Below, in pieces: positions 44,448-52,607 of a stretch of 64,000 nucleotides of DNA. Position 1 is the first letter of the stretch. Each line of letters starts with the position of its first letter. The notes under the pieces were generated by a model that had not been told where the DNA came from, searched no databases, and saw nothing but the letters and a program-made list of their open reading frames with translations. The stretch comes from Christensenella sp. (GTDB taxonomy: Bacteria; Bacillota; Clostridia; Christensenellales; UBA3700): the NCBI GenBank assembly GCA_022784465.1, contig JALFUR010000004.1:203804-267803 (forward strand). Direction: 5' to 3'. The position numbers and the translations under genes are program-made.

Positions 44448-46206
44448 GAATAATGCTTTAAATCTTATGATCTTTTTTATTGTTGTATCTTTTGCAATAT
44501 TTGTATACAACCTTTCTTTTGAGCTTATTTTTAGAAATAGAAGATGTATAAATTATGCTACGTATCCATTCTTCATTAAAATGTATAATTTGCAAACGAA
44601 TTTATACAATTTATCCGCACTTGCAGGTGTAATTTTATTTAGTTTTATATTATTTGCAATGTTTATTGGTTCTAGAGTCGTTAGAATATATCTATTTACT
44701 ATTATTCCAATAGATGCATCTATGGCTGTATTTATATATTATGAATTGACAAGGTCAAAATATAATAACTCTAAACTAAATATTTTCAATGCTTATTATA
44801 ACGAAGTAGCAAATATAGAAAAATCTAAAAATAGATTATTTACTAAGATAAATACTATTGAAGAAGAGTTTGAAAGAGAAATTAAAATATATATAAATGC
44901 TTTTGAAAAATTAAATTCTCAATATCCTAACCAAAGAGAAAAAGATAGATTATATGCACTTGTTGAAGAAAAACGACAAGTATTTATTCAAAATAAAAAT
45001 GAATTAATAAATTACAATACTACAATTATTGGTCAGTTTAATGATTCGTTAAGAGAATATGTAATACAGGGAATTCAGCCAACTTTTGAAATTGAAGAAT
45101 TCACGCATATAGATGTTGGAGAAATGAAATCCTTTGTTGAGTTCATTTGCGGCGAATTTAGAGATTATATCAAAGATAAATCGTACATATTAATCACAAA
45201 TGGAACAATTAAAAATGGTGAGAAAATAGTTGAATTATTAAATATAGCTAAAGAATTAAATATTCAATATTCAGGCAAAGAAATTTTAGACATTTTGATA
45301 TATTGTTCTCAAAAAGTACAAAATAAATCTTTGGTTGCAGCAAGTTTATTAAATCAACATTATTTATCTAACGATATGTTGTATGGCACAGTTTTAGATA
45401 GAGATTGGTCATGGTGCTTTAGCCAAGATGCACTAGCTGGTTTTACTATTAAAGATTTAATACATTTGTATCAATTAGTAATCGAAAAGAATGCAAGACA
45501 ATGTTGTAGTAAACTTTTAAGTTTTTCTTCAATAAATCAAGAAGATATAATCGATAGGGTTTTAACAAACACGTTAGAGAACAATGCATGTGTTCAAATG
45601 ATGCGATTCCACAAGATTATTTTGAACAACAATCAAGTCTTTGATGAAGAGGTTAACATGTATGAAAATATGGCATATTCGATTAAGCTTTTTAATTCTT
45701 CATCAAACCCTCCTATATCAAATGATTGGATTAATCAAATATGCATGGAAAATTCTTTCTATAGCAATAAAGATGAAATAGCAAGAATGTATCAAAAAGA
45801 CGCTGAAGCAATAATCAAGAAAACTCCGCATATTAATGATATATTGCTATGTTTTTATGAAGGAGAATTATCTAAAAATAAATATGTAGATTCTAATAAT
45901 TTGCTAAACTTTTATATGGATAATTTAAAGACATTAAATATATCGACTATTATTTACTTGAACATATTGCTTAGTGCTGTAATTTTAAAATATGACACAT
46001 TAAGAAGTCATAAAAAATTAGCAATAGATTCTATAAAAGATTCAGAATTATATACTAAATTAGATTTAAAATTGGAAAATGCAGAAGAGTGTGGAAAAAA
46101 GATTATCAAGAGTTTAATTAAAAATCACTTGGATATCATTATTCCAATAGTAAATAGAACGGAAAAAGAAAGACAATCATTAGACAAATTAATAAATATA
46201 AGGTGA
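44434..46206 (+). CDS. Membrane-anchored coiled-coil protein of the signalling operon
   Basis: Not recognised. The 590-residue chain has three hydrophobic segments in its first 110 residues (about 10-32, 63-83 and 88-104), a coiled-coil region (about 125-210) and a helical, soluble C-terminal domain rich in leucine and asparagine. The topology suggests a membrane platform with most of its mass in the cytoplasm. It overlaps the surface-protein gene before it and touches the vWA gene after it, so it probably connects the exterior protein with the cytoplasmic vWA, phosphatase and kinase. Confidence 0.6.
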   Translation: MTLIENNALNLMIFFIVVSFAIFVYNLSFELIFRNRRCINYATYPFFIKMYNLQTNLYNLSALAGVILFSFILFAMFIGSRVVRIYLFTIIPIDASMAVFIYYELTRSKYNNSKLNIFNAYYNEVANIEKSKNRLFTKINTIEEEFEREIKIYINAFEKLNSQYPNQREKDRLYALVEEKRQVFIQNKNELINYNTTIIGQFNDSLREYVIQGIQPTFEIEEFTHIDVGEMKSFVEFICGEFRDYIKDKSYILITNGTIKNGEKIVELLNIAKELNIQYSGKEILDILIYCSQKVQNKSLVAASLLNQHYLSNDMLYGTVLDRDWSWCFSQDALAGFTIKDLIHLYQLVIEKNARQCCSKLLSFSSINQEDIIDRVLTNTLENNACVQMMRFHKIILNNNQVFDEEVNMYENMAYSIKLFNSSSNPPISNDWINQICMENSFYSNKDEIARMYQKDAEAIIKKTPHINDILLCFYEGELSKNKYVDSNNLLNFYMDNLKTLNISTIIYLNILLSAVILKYDTLRSHKKLAIDSIKDSELYTKLDLKLENAEECGKKIIKSLIKNHLDIIIPIVNRTEKERQSLDKLINIR

Positions 46207-46208
46207 GT

Positions 46209-46832
46209 ATGAAGGCGAAACTATTAATATCATTTGTCATAGATAATTCAGCTGCAGTTCAAGGAGAAAAATTTGAAAAAATTAAAGCTGCTTTAATGAA
46301 TTATGAAAAGGCAATGAAAGAATCTGATGTTGATAATATTGAGATTGAAATTGTTACTTTTAACGATTTTGATCCTATTGTTATTAATAAGTTTGGAGAT
46401 ATGAATATTGATTATGACAATCTAAATGTATTTAGAATGCCATTTTTAGGAAAAGCAATAGATTTAGCGCTTCAAGATTTATTGAATCGAGTTGAGTTTT
46501 ATAATACTTTGGAAGTTCCTTTATATAAGCCTTGGCTATTTGTACTTACCGATGCATACAGTTTTGATGATTTAGAGGAAATTGCAAAGAAAATTAAGCA
46601 AAATGTCGCTGAAAACAAGCTTCTTTACATGCCTTTTATGTTATCAAAAAAGAAAATACCAACAAACATTGAACCATTATTGTCTACTAAAAAATTTATG
46701 AGAATTAAAGAGAATACATATGATTTATTCTTTAATTGGTTCTTTAATATGACAACAAAAAGAGCAAATACAGAACTTGGCGAATCAGTTAAATTTGATC
46801 GCTCAGGTTTTGAAGGATGGGCTGTAATATGA
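46209..46832 (+). CDS. vWA-domain protein with degenerate MIDAS
   Basis: A 207-residue vWA-like protein related in form to TerY. The first strand ends in VIDNSAAV, so the MIDAS motif DxSxS has lost its second serine (A16); the later FVLTDAYS keeps an aspartate. Metal binding may therefore be weak or absent. The order vWA-PP2C-kinase-vWA follows. Start ATG 46209 lies three bases after the preceding stop; a GTG at 46203 is also in frame. Confidence 0.7.
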   Translation: MKAKLLISFVIDNSAAVQGEKFEKIKAALMNYEKAMKESDVDNIEIEIVTFNDFDPIVINKFGDMNIDYDNLNVFRMPFLGKAIDLALQDLLNRVEFYNTLEVPLYKPWLFVLTDAYSFDDLEEIAKKIKQNVAENKLLYMPFMLSKKKIPTNIEPLLSTKKFMRIKENTYDLFFNWFFNMTTKRANTELGESVKFDRSGFEGWAVI

Positions 46833-47794
46833 TATTTACTAAATGGAGACATTCACAATCAGTTAGAATTGGCTTGGATCATATTGATAGCAATATGCCA
46901 TGCCAAGATAATGCTTATTATTTATGTAAAAATGGTGTCCATGTATTAGCTTTAAGTGATGGTGCTGGCTCAAAAAAATTCTCTCAAATTGGTTCAGATA
47001 CAGTAACAAAAGCTATTTGCTCATATTTAATTTCAGAATTTGATGCTTTATCTATGATTTCTGAAGTATACGGAAAGAGTGAAGAAGAAATCGAAGATTC
47101 AAGAAAAATTGTAAAAAACTCAATATTTAATCATTTGAAAAAAGAATTATTAGATAAAGTATCAGGAGAGGTCACCTTTGATGATTTAGCTTGCACGCTA
47201 TTATTTGTTGCTATAAAAGAAGGTAGATATATAATGGGGCATATTGGAGATGGTGTAATTGCTGGATTGTTTAATTCTGGAAAGAGCGAAACACTTAAGG
47301 TTTTATCTCATCCAGAAAATGGTGAGCAAATAAATATAACATTCTTTTTAACTGACCCAGATGCAATTGATCATTTAAGAATTACAACAGGGAATTTTAA
47401 TCATTTAACAGGAATCTTGCTGATGTCTGATGGTCCTGAAGAAGTACTTTATAATTCTATTAATGGATTGCACCTTAATTGTCTAAAATTATTCGATAAT
47501 TTCAATAGTTATTCATGTTCAAAATACGACATAATTTTAGAAAAGTTTTTATCTACTCAAGTAGCTAAATATAGCTATGATGATTTAAGTTTAAACTTGT
47601 TATATTTAAGTTCAATAGATGGATCTAATGCATCAAAAGAATTGTTAGAAGATTTCTTTATAGATATAACAAATAAAAACCAAATAATACAAAGAAGCAG
47701 CTATGGAGTGTTTTTAGATAATGCTCATAAGTATAAACAAAGAGACAACTTGTCATACATTTTGGAAGGGACGAGATTAAATGGCAAAGATTAA
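46829..47794 (+). CDS. PP2C-like protein phosphatase
   Basis: Metal-dependent serine/threonine phosphatase of the PP2C type (321 residues from ATG 46829; ATG 46817 is an alternative). Motifs: SNMPCQDNAYY, ALSDGAGS (metal-binding aspartate), DDLACTLLFV, GHIGDGVI, LMSDGPEE and YDDLSLNLLYL, all in the family order. Soluble. It should oppose the kinase encoded next, with which it overlaps by 14 bases. This phosphatase-kinase-vWA grouping is the TerY-P triad arrangement. Confidence 0.88.
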   Translation: MIFTKWRHSQSVRIGLDHIDSNMPCQDNAYYLCKNGVHVLALSDGAGSKKFSQIGSDTVTKAICSYLISEFDALSMISEVYGKSEEEIEDSRKIVKNSIFNHLKKELLDKVSGEVTFDDLACTLLFVAIKEGRYIMGHIGDGVIAGLFNSGKSETLKVLSHPENGEQINITFFLTDPDAIDHLRITTGNFNHLTGILLMSDGPEEVLYNSINGLHLNCLKLFDNFNSYSCSKYDIILEKFLSTQVAKYSYDDLSLNLLYLSSIDGSNASKELLEDFFIDITNKNQIIQRSSYGVFLDNAHKYKQRDNLSYILEGTRLNGKD

Positions 47795-49112
47795 TAGATT
47801 GTACTATATTGAAGAAAGTGTATTTAGTACTGAAAAGTTATATAGCTTTTTGGAGGTTTTGCTTAGCGATTCAAATGTTGAAGCTTATTTTGCCGTATCT
47901 TCGTCTATACAAGATGAAATAAAGAGATATTTCTCAATGGGTTTAAATGAAGATGCATATAATATTCAAACATACCTATTCTTTTTCGCTAATAAAAAGA
48001 GACTTGAATATATTGATACAAATGGATATTTAGATATGGATGATTTTTTGAAAAAGACATCCAAGTACAATGAAACCTTTGTTTTGACGCAGCAAGAGAA
48101 GATTTATGACGCATTTAAGGGACTTAAATCAAAGAAGCAAGACTTGAAGATATATTGCTTAAAACACCAAAATATAGTAGAATGGAAGGAGACAGAAAAG
48201 CAAGTATATAGCGCTTATTATTTGGCAAAAGACATATACATTAATAGTATAGATATTGACAAAATAGACGTTGTATATTCTCAAAAATATGGATTTTTAA
48301 AACTGGATAAAGAATCAGGAATATCTGGTGGAGAGGGCATTTGTTATAAAACTTACAACAACTTTTTTGTTAAGTTATATAACAAAAATCATTTAAATTA
48401 TATTAATTTAAAAAAGCTTCAAAAAATGCTTACGATGGATATTACTAATGAGTTTATTTTGTGGCCACTAGATATTGTATATTACAACAATAATTTTGTT
48501 GGATATGTAATGAAAGAACTTAAAGATTGTCAAAACATTGATGATATGCGTGATTTAGGTTTTAGAGTTGGTGATATGGTTCCTATGGATAGATATAAAA
48601 TTTGTTTAAATTTTTTAAAGCAAGTTGATTATCTTCATAGAAAGAATATTTTAGTAGGAGACATGAAACCAGATAACATCTTAGTGAGAGAACCTAACGA
48701 TTTATTCATTATAGATGCTGCTAGTTTCCAAATTGAAGATTATTGTTGTCCTGTATGTCATCCTGCATACACAGAATTGACTTATACAGGTGATGATTTA
48801 AGGAAAAAACTTAGAACAATTGAAAACGAGTATTTTCCAGTCAATAGAATACTATTTGAAATGATGATGTTAAAAAGTCCATTTTATAATAGAGAAAATA
48901 TTGAAGTTAACGAAGAAGGTAATAGAAAATTCGAGTATCCTATGAAAAAGAGTCAAGTAGTAGGAACGCCTGGTCAACATATTAAGTTATGGTTTGCAAT
49001 GACTCAAAAAATGAGAGAGTATTTTTATCAATATTTTGTTCTTGGTAAAATTACTGATATATCCGAATGGATTAGAGAATTAGAATTGTTTATAAAACAA
49101 AAGGAGGGGTAG
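47781..49112 (+). CDS. PIN-like domain fused to a serine/threonine kinase-like domain
   Basis: The C-terminal two thirds (about 175-440) is a protein-kinase fold: glycine loop SGGEG (182-186), lysine K198 in FFVKLYN, catalytic GDMKPDN (D294) and the metal-binding aspartate D312 in IIDAASF in place of DFG. A substrate-side segment contains CCPVCHPAYT. The first about 150 residues look like a PIN-type fold: an acidic YYIEES start, AVSSSIQDEIKRYF, DMDDFL and a TFVLTQQEKIYDAF strand-helix; this part of the call is tentative. It overlaps the phosphatase gene. As the triad kinase it probably phosphorylates partners encoded nearby. Confidence 0.75.
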   Translation: MAKINRLYYIEESVFSTEKLYSFLEVLLSDSNVEAYFAVSSSIQDEIKRYFSMGLNEDAYNIQTYLFFFANKKRLEYIDTNGYLDMDDFLKKTSKYNETFVLTQQEKIYDAFKGLKSKKQDLKIYCLKHQNIVEWKETEKQVYSAYYLAKDIYINSIDIDKIDVVYSQKYGFLKLDKESGISGGEGICYKTYNNFFVKLYNKNHLNYINLKKLQKMLTMDITNEFILWPLDIVYYNNNFVGYVMKELKDCQNIDDMRDLGFRVGDMVPMDRYKICLNFLKQVDYLHRKNILVGDMKPDNILVREPNDLFIIDAASFQIEDYCCPVCHPAYTELTYTGDDLRKKLRTIENEYFPVNRILFEMMMLKSPFYNRENIEVNEEGNRKFEYPMKKSQVVGTPGQHIKLWFAMTQKMREYFYQYFVLGKITDISEWIRELELFIKQKEG

Positions 49113-49115
49113 TTT

Positions 49116-49805
49116 ATGGCAGATTTTTTAGATGATGATGTAAACTTTGGAGATTGGAGTTCACTTGAATTAAATGTCTCAAGACGTGTACCAATTTGTT
49201 TGGTTCTTGATAGAAGTGGCTCTATGGTGGAATGTGACGGTTCTAAAATAAGTAAAATTGAAGAATTAAATAACAATTTGAAAGGTTTTTTGGATTATGT
49301 AAGAAACAATTCAAAAGCTAGTAGAATTTGTGATATTTGTATCATTTCATTTGGTGGCGTTGATGAGGTTGATGTAGTTAGTGGATATTCAAATATTAGG
49401 GATTTAAAATATAAGCCACTTGTTCCATATGGAAGAACACCAATGGGTGCTGCTGTAACAAAAGCAATGGATTTATTAAAAATAAGAAGAAATTATTATA
49501 GAAATAATGACATTGAACATTATAAGCCAATTATGCTCTTGATGACAGATGGACTTCCTACAGATAGCTATCAAGCTGCAGCCGCAGAATTTTCAAGAAT
49601 GGTAAAAAACCATGAAGTTAAAGTTTTTCCTGTAGGAATTGGTAAAAACTTTAATAAAGAAGTATTGAGACAATTCTCTCCAATAGTTGAACCAAAAACT
49701 ATTGATGGGGCAGAGAATTTTGCAAAACTATTTAAATTATTGAGTGCATCTTCATCAAATCCAAATGACGATTCACTAGATAAATGGTTTAATGATGAGG
49801 CATAG
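49116..49805 (+). CDS. TerY-type vWA-domain protein
   Basis: A 229-residue vWA protein with an intact MIDAS: LDRSGSM (D32, S34, S36), YGRTPMGAAV and LMTDGLPTD. TerY proteins are the metal-binding vWA members of Ter-linked and TerY-P phosphorylation systems. It follows the kinase by three bases with GGAGG upstream. Contrast with the other vWA gene of the operon, whose MIDAS is broken: one may bind metal-dependent ligands and the other act as a scaffold. Confidence 0.88.
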   Translation: MADFLDDDVNFGDWSSLELNVSRRVPICLVLDRSGSMVECDGSKISKIEELNNNLKGFLDYVRNNSKASRICDICIISFGGVDEVDVVSGYSNIRDLKYKPLVPYGRTPMGAAVTKAMDLLKIRRNYYRNNDIEHYKPIMLLMTDGLPTDSYQAAAAEFSRMVKNHEVKVFPVGIGKNFNKEVLRQFSPIVEPKTIDGAENFAKLFKLLSASSSNPNDDSLDKWFNDEA

Positions 49806-49807
49806 AA

Positions 49808-50239
49808 ATGAACTGTAAACAATGCGGAGGAAATATAACAGAGTCTGATCAATATTGTCCACATTGCGGAGCATCAAATCCGTATTATGTGCAAAATCAA
49901 CCAAAGGTTGAACCTTTTATTGATCCATTTGCAAATGAAGAAAACGAAACTGATACTAAAGCAAGTGGTATAGATTCTATAAGAAGTAATTATAACGGAT
50001 GGTCAGAAAGCTCAAAAAATACAGTAGAGCATTATAATGAAAAAGAAGAATCTAATAAAAAAGATAGACCTTCATTTGGATTAGCATTACTTTCTTTTGC
50101 TTTTCCACTTGTTGGATGGATTATGTATTTTATTTTTAAATCAGATAAACCTAAAATGGCTAAACAGGCTTTAAATAGCGCATGGTTTGGCGTTTTTTGT
50201 TCAATATTTTTATGTATTCTTGCGATGATTATATCGTAA
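49808..50239 (+). CDS. Zinc-ribbon membrane protein
   Basis: A 143-residue protein with an N-terminal zinc ribbon (CKQCG and CPHCG), an acidic linker of about 65 residues with Asn and Ser, and two C-terminal membrane segments (about 95-110 and 120-142) joined by a KSDKPKMAKQAL turn. The layout suggests a membrane-tethered adaptor for the phosphorylation system. It starts two bases after the TerY-type gene and is the last gene before a strong terminator. Confidence 0.75.
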   Translation: MNCKQCGGNITESDQYCPHCGASNPYYVQNQPKVEPFIDPFANEENETDTKASGIDSIRSNYNGWSESSKNTVEHYNEKEESNKKDRPSFGLALLSFAFPLVGWIMYFIFKSDKPKMAKQALNSAWFGVFCSIFLCILAMIIS

Positions 50240-50260
50240 AAAGTATTATATAGAATAATT

Positions 50261-50298
50261 AGTTCCTAAGTTGTAACAGATTTAGGAACTTTTTTTTA
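50261..50298 (+). terminator. Rho-independent terminator closing the signalling operon
   Basis: AGTTCCTAA pairs perfectly with TTAGGAACT across an 12-base loop, followed by eight T. Confidence 0.88.
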
Positions 50299-50332
50299 TT
50301 TAATTAAATATTATGTTTTTTTTCAATATATA

Positions 50333-50361
50333 TTCAAAATATATGGACAATATGTTATAAT
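50333..50361 (+). promoter_or_regulatory. Extended -10 promoter
   Basis: TGTTATAAT is an extended -10 (TATAAT at 50356-50361) with a weak -35 TTCAAA (50333-50338), 17-base spacer. It precedes the 77-residue gene by about 27 bases of leader. Confidence 0.7.
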
Positions 50362-50394
50362 ATATGTAGAAAATATGAAAAGGAGGGCAAAACC

Positions 50395-50628
50395 ATGAAA
50401 GAGAGAGATTTAGCAATGGAATTAATTAATGAAGCTCAAAGAAATAGGGCAATGTATGGAATCGCTTATTCTACAGTGAATATTTCTGAGTTTGGTGAAG
50501 GCAAGTATGATTTAGTTGAATTTAAATCAATTGTTTCTGAAATGGGATATAAAGTTATTCCTATTGAAGAATCTCACTTAAGAAATACTCCTATGAAAAA
50601 CAAATACGTTGTAATAGGGCATAATTAA
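50395..50628 (+). CDS. Small protein of unknown function
   Basis: Not recognised. A 77-residue soluble, mixed alpha/beta product (MKERDLAMELINEA, then YDLVEFKSIVSEMGYKVIPI). The strong ribosome site AAAGGAGGG seven bases before ATG, an extended -10 promoter upstream and a separate promoter for the next gene show that it is a genuine, independently expressed gene. Confidence 0.7.
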   Translation: MKERDLAMELINEAQRNRAMYGIAYSTVNISEFGEGKYDLVEFKSIVSEMGYKVIPIEESHLRNTPMKNKYVVIGHN

Positions 50629-50654
50629 TTGATTTTTTATCAAATTATCTTCTT

Positions 50655-50683
50655 TTGACAATAATTTATATCTTATGTATAAT
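50655..50683 (+). promoter_or_regulatory. Consensus sigma-A promoter
   Basis: TTGACA (50655-50660), a 17-base spacer and TATAAT (50678-50683): a perfect consensus in front of the DUF1292 gene. Confidence 0.9.
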
Positions 50684-50709
50684 TATTGTAATATTCGGAG
50701 GGCCTTATT

Positions 50710-51060
50710 ATGGATCAAAATAAAGAAAATGAAAACATTTTTGCTGATGAAGATTTAGTAGTTTTAAAAGACGAAGATGGAAAAGAAATTGAATTTATTC
50801 AAATTGCCACAATAGATTATGATGATGAATGGTATGCTTTTTTACAACCAACAGAGTTAGGCGATTTAGAAGATGATGAAATGATAATTTTCAAAATGGA
50901 AGAAGATGAAAACGGTGAAACAATCTTTATTCCTGTTGAAGATGAAGATTTGATGAATAAAGTATACGATGAGTATGTAAAAGAGTACGAAAATATGCAA
51001 GAAGAGTGCAAAGATTGTACTAGTTCTTCATGTGAAGGATGCTCAAAATTTGAAGAATAA
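50710..51060 (+). CDS. DUF1292-family acidic protein with cysteine-rich tail
   Basis: A 116-residue very acidic protein resembling the DUF1292 (YrzB-like) family, of unknown function: DLVVLKDEDGKEIEFIQIA, then YAFLQPTE and DEMIIFKMEE. The last 16 residues carry a cysteine cluster (ECKDCTSSSCEGCSKF), with four cysteines that could bind a metal. GGAGGG lies before ATG 50710, and a perfect consensus promoter suggests strong expression. Confidence 0.78.
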   Translation: MDQNKENENIFADEDLVVLKDEDGKEIEFIQIATIDYDDEWYAFLQPTELGDLEDDEMIIFKMEEDENGETIFIPVEDEDLMNKVYDEYVKEYENMQEECKDCTSSSCEGCSKFEE

Positions 51061-51065
51061 TTATT

Positions 51066-51096
51066 AAGGTTGGCACTAATGTGCTGACCTTATTTT
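51066..51096 (+). terminator. Hairpin terminator abutting tcdA
   Basis: AAGGTTGGCAC pairs with GTGCTGACCTT (two wobble pairs), loop TAAT, followed by ATTTTAT. It ends the DUF1292 transcript, and the tcdA ATG (51099) begins eight bases after the stem. Confidence 0.7.
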
Positions 51097-51098
51097 AT

Positions 51099-51803
51099 AT
51101 GAATAATCAATTTTCACGCACTACAATTCTTATAGGTGAATCATCTATGGCAAAACTGGCTAATGCTAGGGTTGCTATTTTTGGCATTGGAGGAGTAGGC
51201 GGATATGTTGCTGAAGCATTGTCTAGAAGTGGTGTTTCCTCATTTGCTTTAATAGATAAAGATGTTGTTTCTGAATCTAATATAAATAGGCAAATTATAG
51301 CTACTTATAATACGATTGGTCAAAGCAAGTGTGAAGTTATGAAAGATAGAATATTATCTATTAATCCTAATGCTAAAGTTGATATTTATAATATTTTTTA
51401 CTTACCTGAGAACAGTGATTTAATCGATTTTTCTTCCTTTGATTATATAGTTGATGCCGTGGATACTGTTAAAGCCAAAATCAGCATTATTAAAAGAGCA
51501 AAAGAATTAGGTATTCCTATAATAAGTTCAATGGGAGCAGGAAACAAAATGAATCCAACAATGGTTGAAGTTTCGGATATATATAAGACTTCAGTTTGTC
51601 CTTTAGCAAAAGTTATGAGAAGGGAATTGAAAAAAATAGGGATAAAGGATTTGAAAGTTGTTTTTTCAAAAGAAGAACCAATTGATCACGAACAAATAAT
51701 TGATCCAGATTCTAAAAAAGTAATTCCAGGAAGCTGCTCGTTCGTGCCTTCTGTATTTGGCCTAGTTATGTCTTCAGAAATAATCAAAGATTTAATAAAG
51801 TAA
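51099..51803 (+). CDS. tcdA: tRNA threonylcarbamoyladenosine dehydratase
   Basis: E1-like (ThiF-fold) enzyme that cyclises t6A37 to ct6A in tRNAs, using ATP. The 234-residue product has the nucleotide-binding GIGGVGGYVAEALSRSG, DKDVVSESNINRQ, DAVDTVKAKISII and SSMGAGNKMNP, all typical of TcdA/CsdL. ATG 51099 gives the known N-terminus RTTILIGES; the in-frame GTG 51081 lies inside the terminator stem. No ribosome site is evident. Confidence 0.9.
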   Translation: MNNQFSRTTILIGESSMAKLANARVAIFGIGGVGGYVAEALSRSGVSSFALIDKDVVSESNINRQIIATYNTIGQSKCEVMKDRILSINPNAKVDIYNIFYLPENSDLIDFSSFDYIVDAVDTVKAKISIIKRAKELGIPIISSMGAGNKMNPTMVEVSDIYKTSVCPLAKVMRRELKKIGIKDLKVVFSKEEPIDHEQIIDPDSKKVIPGSCSFVPSVFGLVMSSEIIKDLIK

Positions 51804-51844
51804 TTTTTTAAGAACAACTTTGTATTTATGTAATTGTATGAATA

Positions 51845-51874
51845 TTGATATATAAAGTATTTGTGCTTTATAAT
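51845..51874 (+). promoter_or_regulatory. Promoter of the ABC transporter genes
   Basis: TTGATA (51845-51850), an 18-base spacer and TATAAT (51869-51874). Confidence 0.65.
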
Positions 51875-51913
51875 AAAATAAAGAAAAAAACGCATCAATA
51901 CATTGCTACAATT

Positions 51914-52606
51914 ATGATATCTTTAAATAATATAAACAAAACAATAAAGAAAAAACCCATATTATCTAATGTTTGCATGAACATAGGTAATGGAGAGATA
52001 TGTGCACTTTTAGGCTTAAATGGCGCTGGAAAAAGCACACTTATGAAAGTAATTTGCAATTTATGCAAGCAAGATAGCGGAGTTGTCTATATTGACAATG
52101 TTGAAAAATTAGATAATAAAAACGTTGGTTTTATGATTAATGCGCCTGCGTTTTATAATGAATTATCTTTAATTGAAAATTTATATTTGTTTTCTAAACT
52201 TTATGATAACGTGACATTGCCAGTAATTAAGGATACACTTGAGCTTTTAGGATTATCTAGTCAATCCACAAAAAAATACAAATATTTGTCAACAGGAATG
52301 AAACAGAGAATGTACTTTGCTTTTGCCATTATGTGTAATCCAAAATTATTAATATTAGATGAGCCTTTTTCTGGAATAGATCCATTGTCAATAGTATTAT
52401 TTAAAAACATAATAAAACAAATGGCTTCTAATGGTTGTTGTATATTAGTTTCTGGACATGACATTAGGGAATTAGAGAGTTTTTGTACAAGTGTTTATAT
52501 TTTAGATAAAGGTAAAATTGTTTACGAGAATAAAGATTTAACTTCAATTGAAAATTTAGAACAAATATTTATAGATAATGTTTCTTCAAGTGGAGATGCC
52601 CAGTAG
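51914..52606 (+). CDS. ABC transporter ATP-binding protein
   Basis: ATPase of an ABC-2-type transporter (230 residues): Walker A GLNGAGKST, signature YLSTGMKQR, Walker B LLILDEPFSGID and a SGHD switch region. I chose ATG 51914 because it begins MISLNNINK, the normal start of such domains; the upstream open frame to 51845 overlaps the promoter. No clear ribosome site. Two permease genes follow directly, forming an exporter of unknown substrate, with resemblance to bacteriocin-immunity-type transporters. Confidence 0.88.
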   Translation: MISLNNINKTIKKKPILSNVCMNIGNGEICALLGLNGAGKSTLMKVICNLCKQDSGVVYIDNVEKLDNKNVGFMINAPAFYNELSLIENLYLFSKLYDNVTLPVIKDTLELLGLSSQSTKKYKYLSTGMKQRMYFAFAIMCNPKLLILDEPFSGIDPLSIVLFKNIIKQMASNGCCILVSGHDIRELESFCTSVYILDKGKIVYENKDLTSIENLEQIFIDNVSSSGDAQ

Positions 52607-52607
52607 A

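Noticed and set aside
50395-51060. Two small genes considered as a toxin-antitoxin pair
   Set aside because: Each has its own promoter, they are 80 bases apart, and the second resembles DUF1292; no toxin fold is visible.
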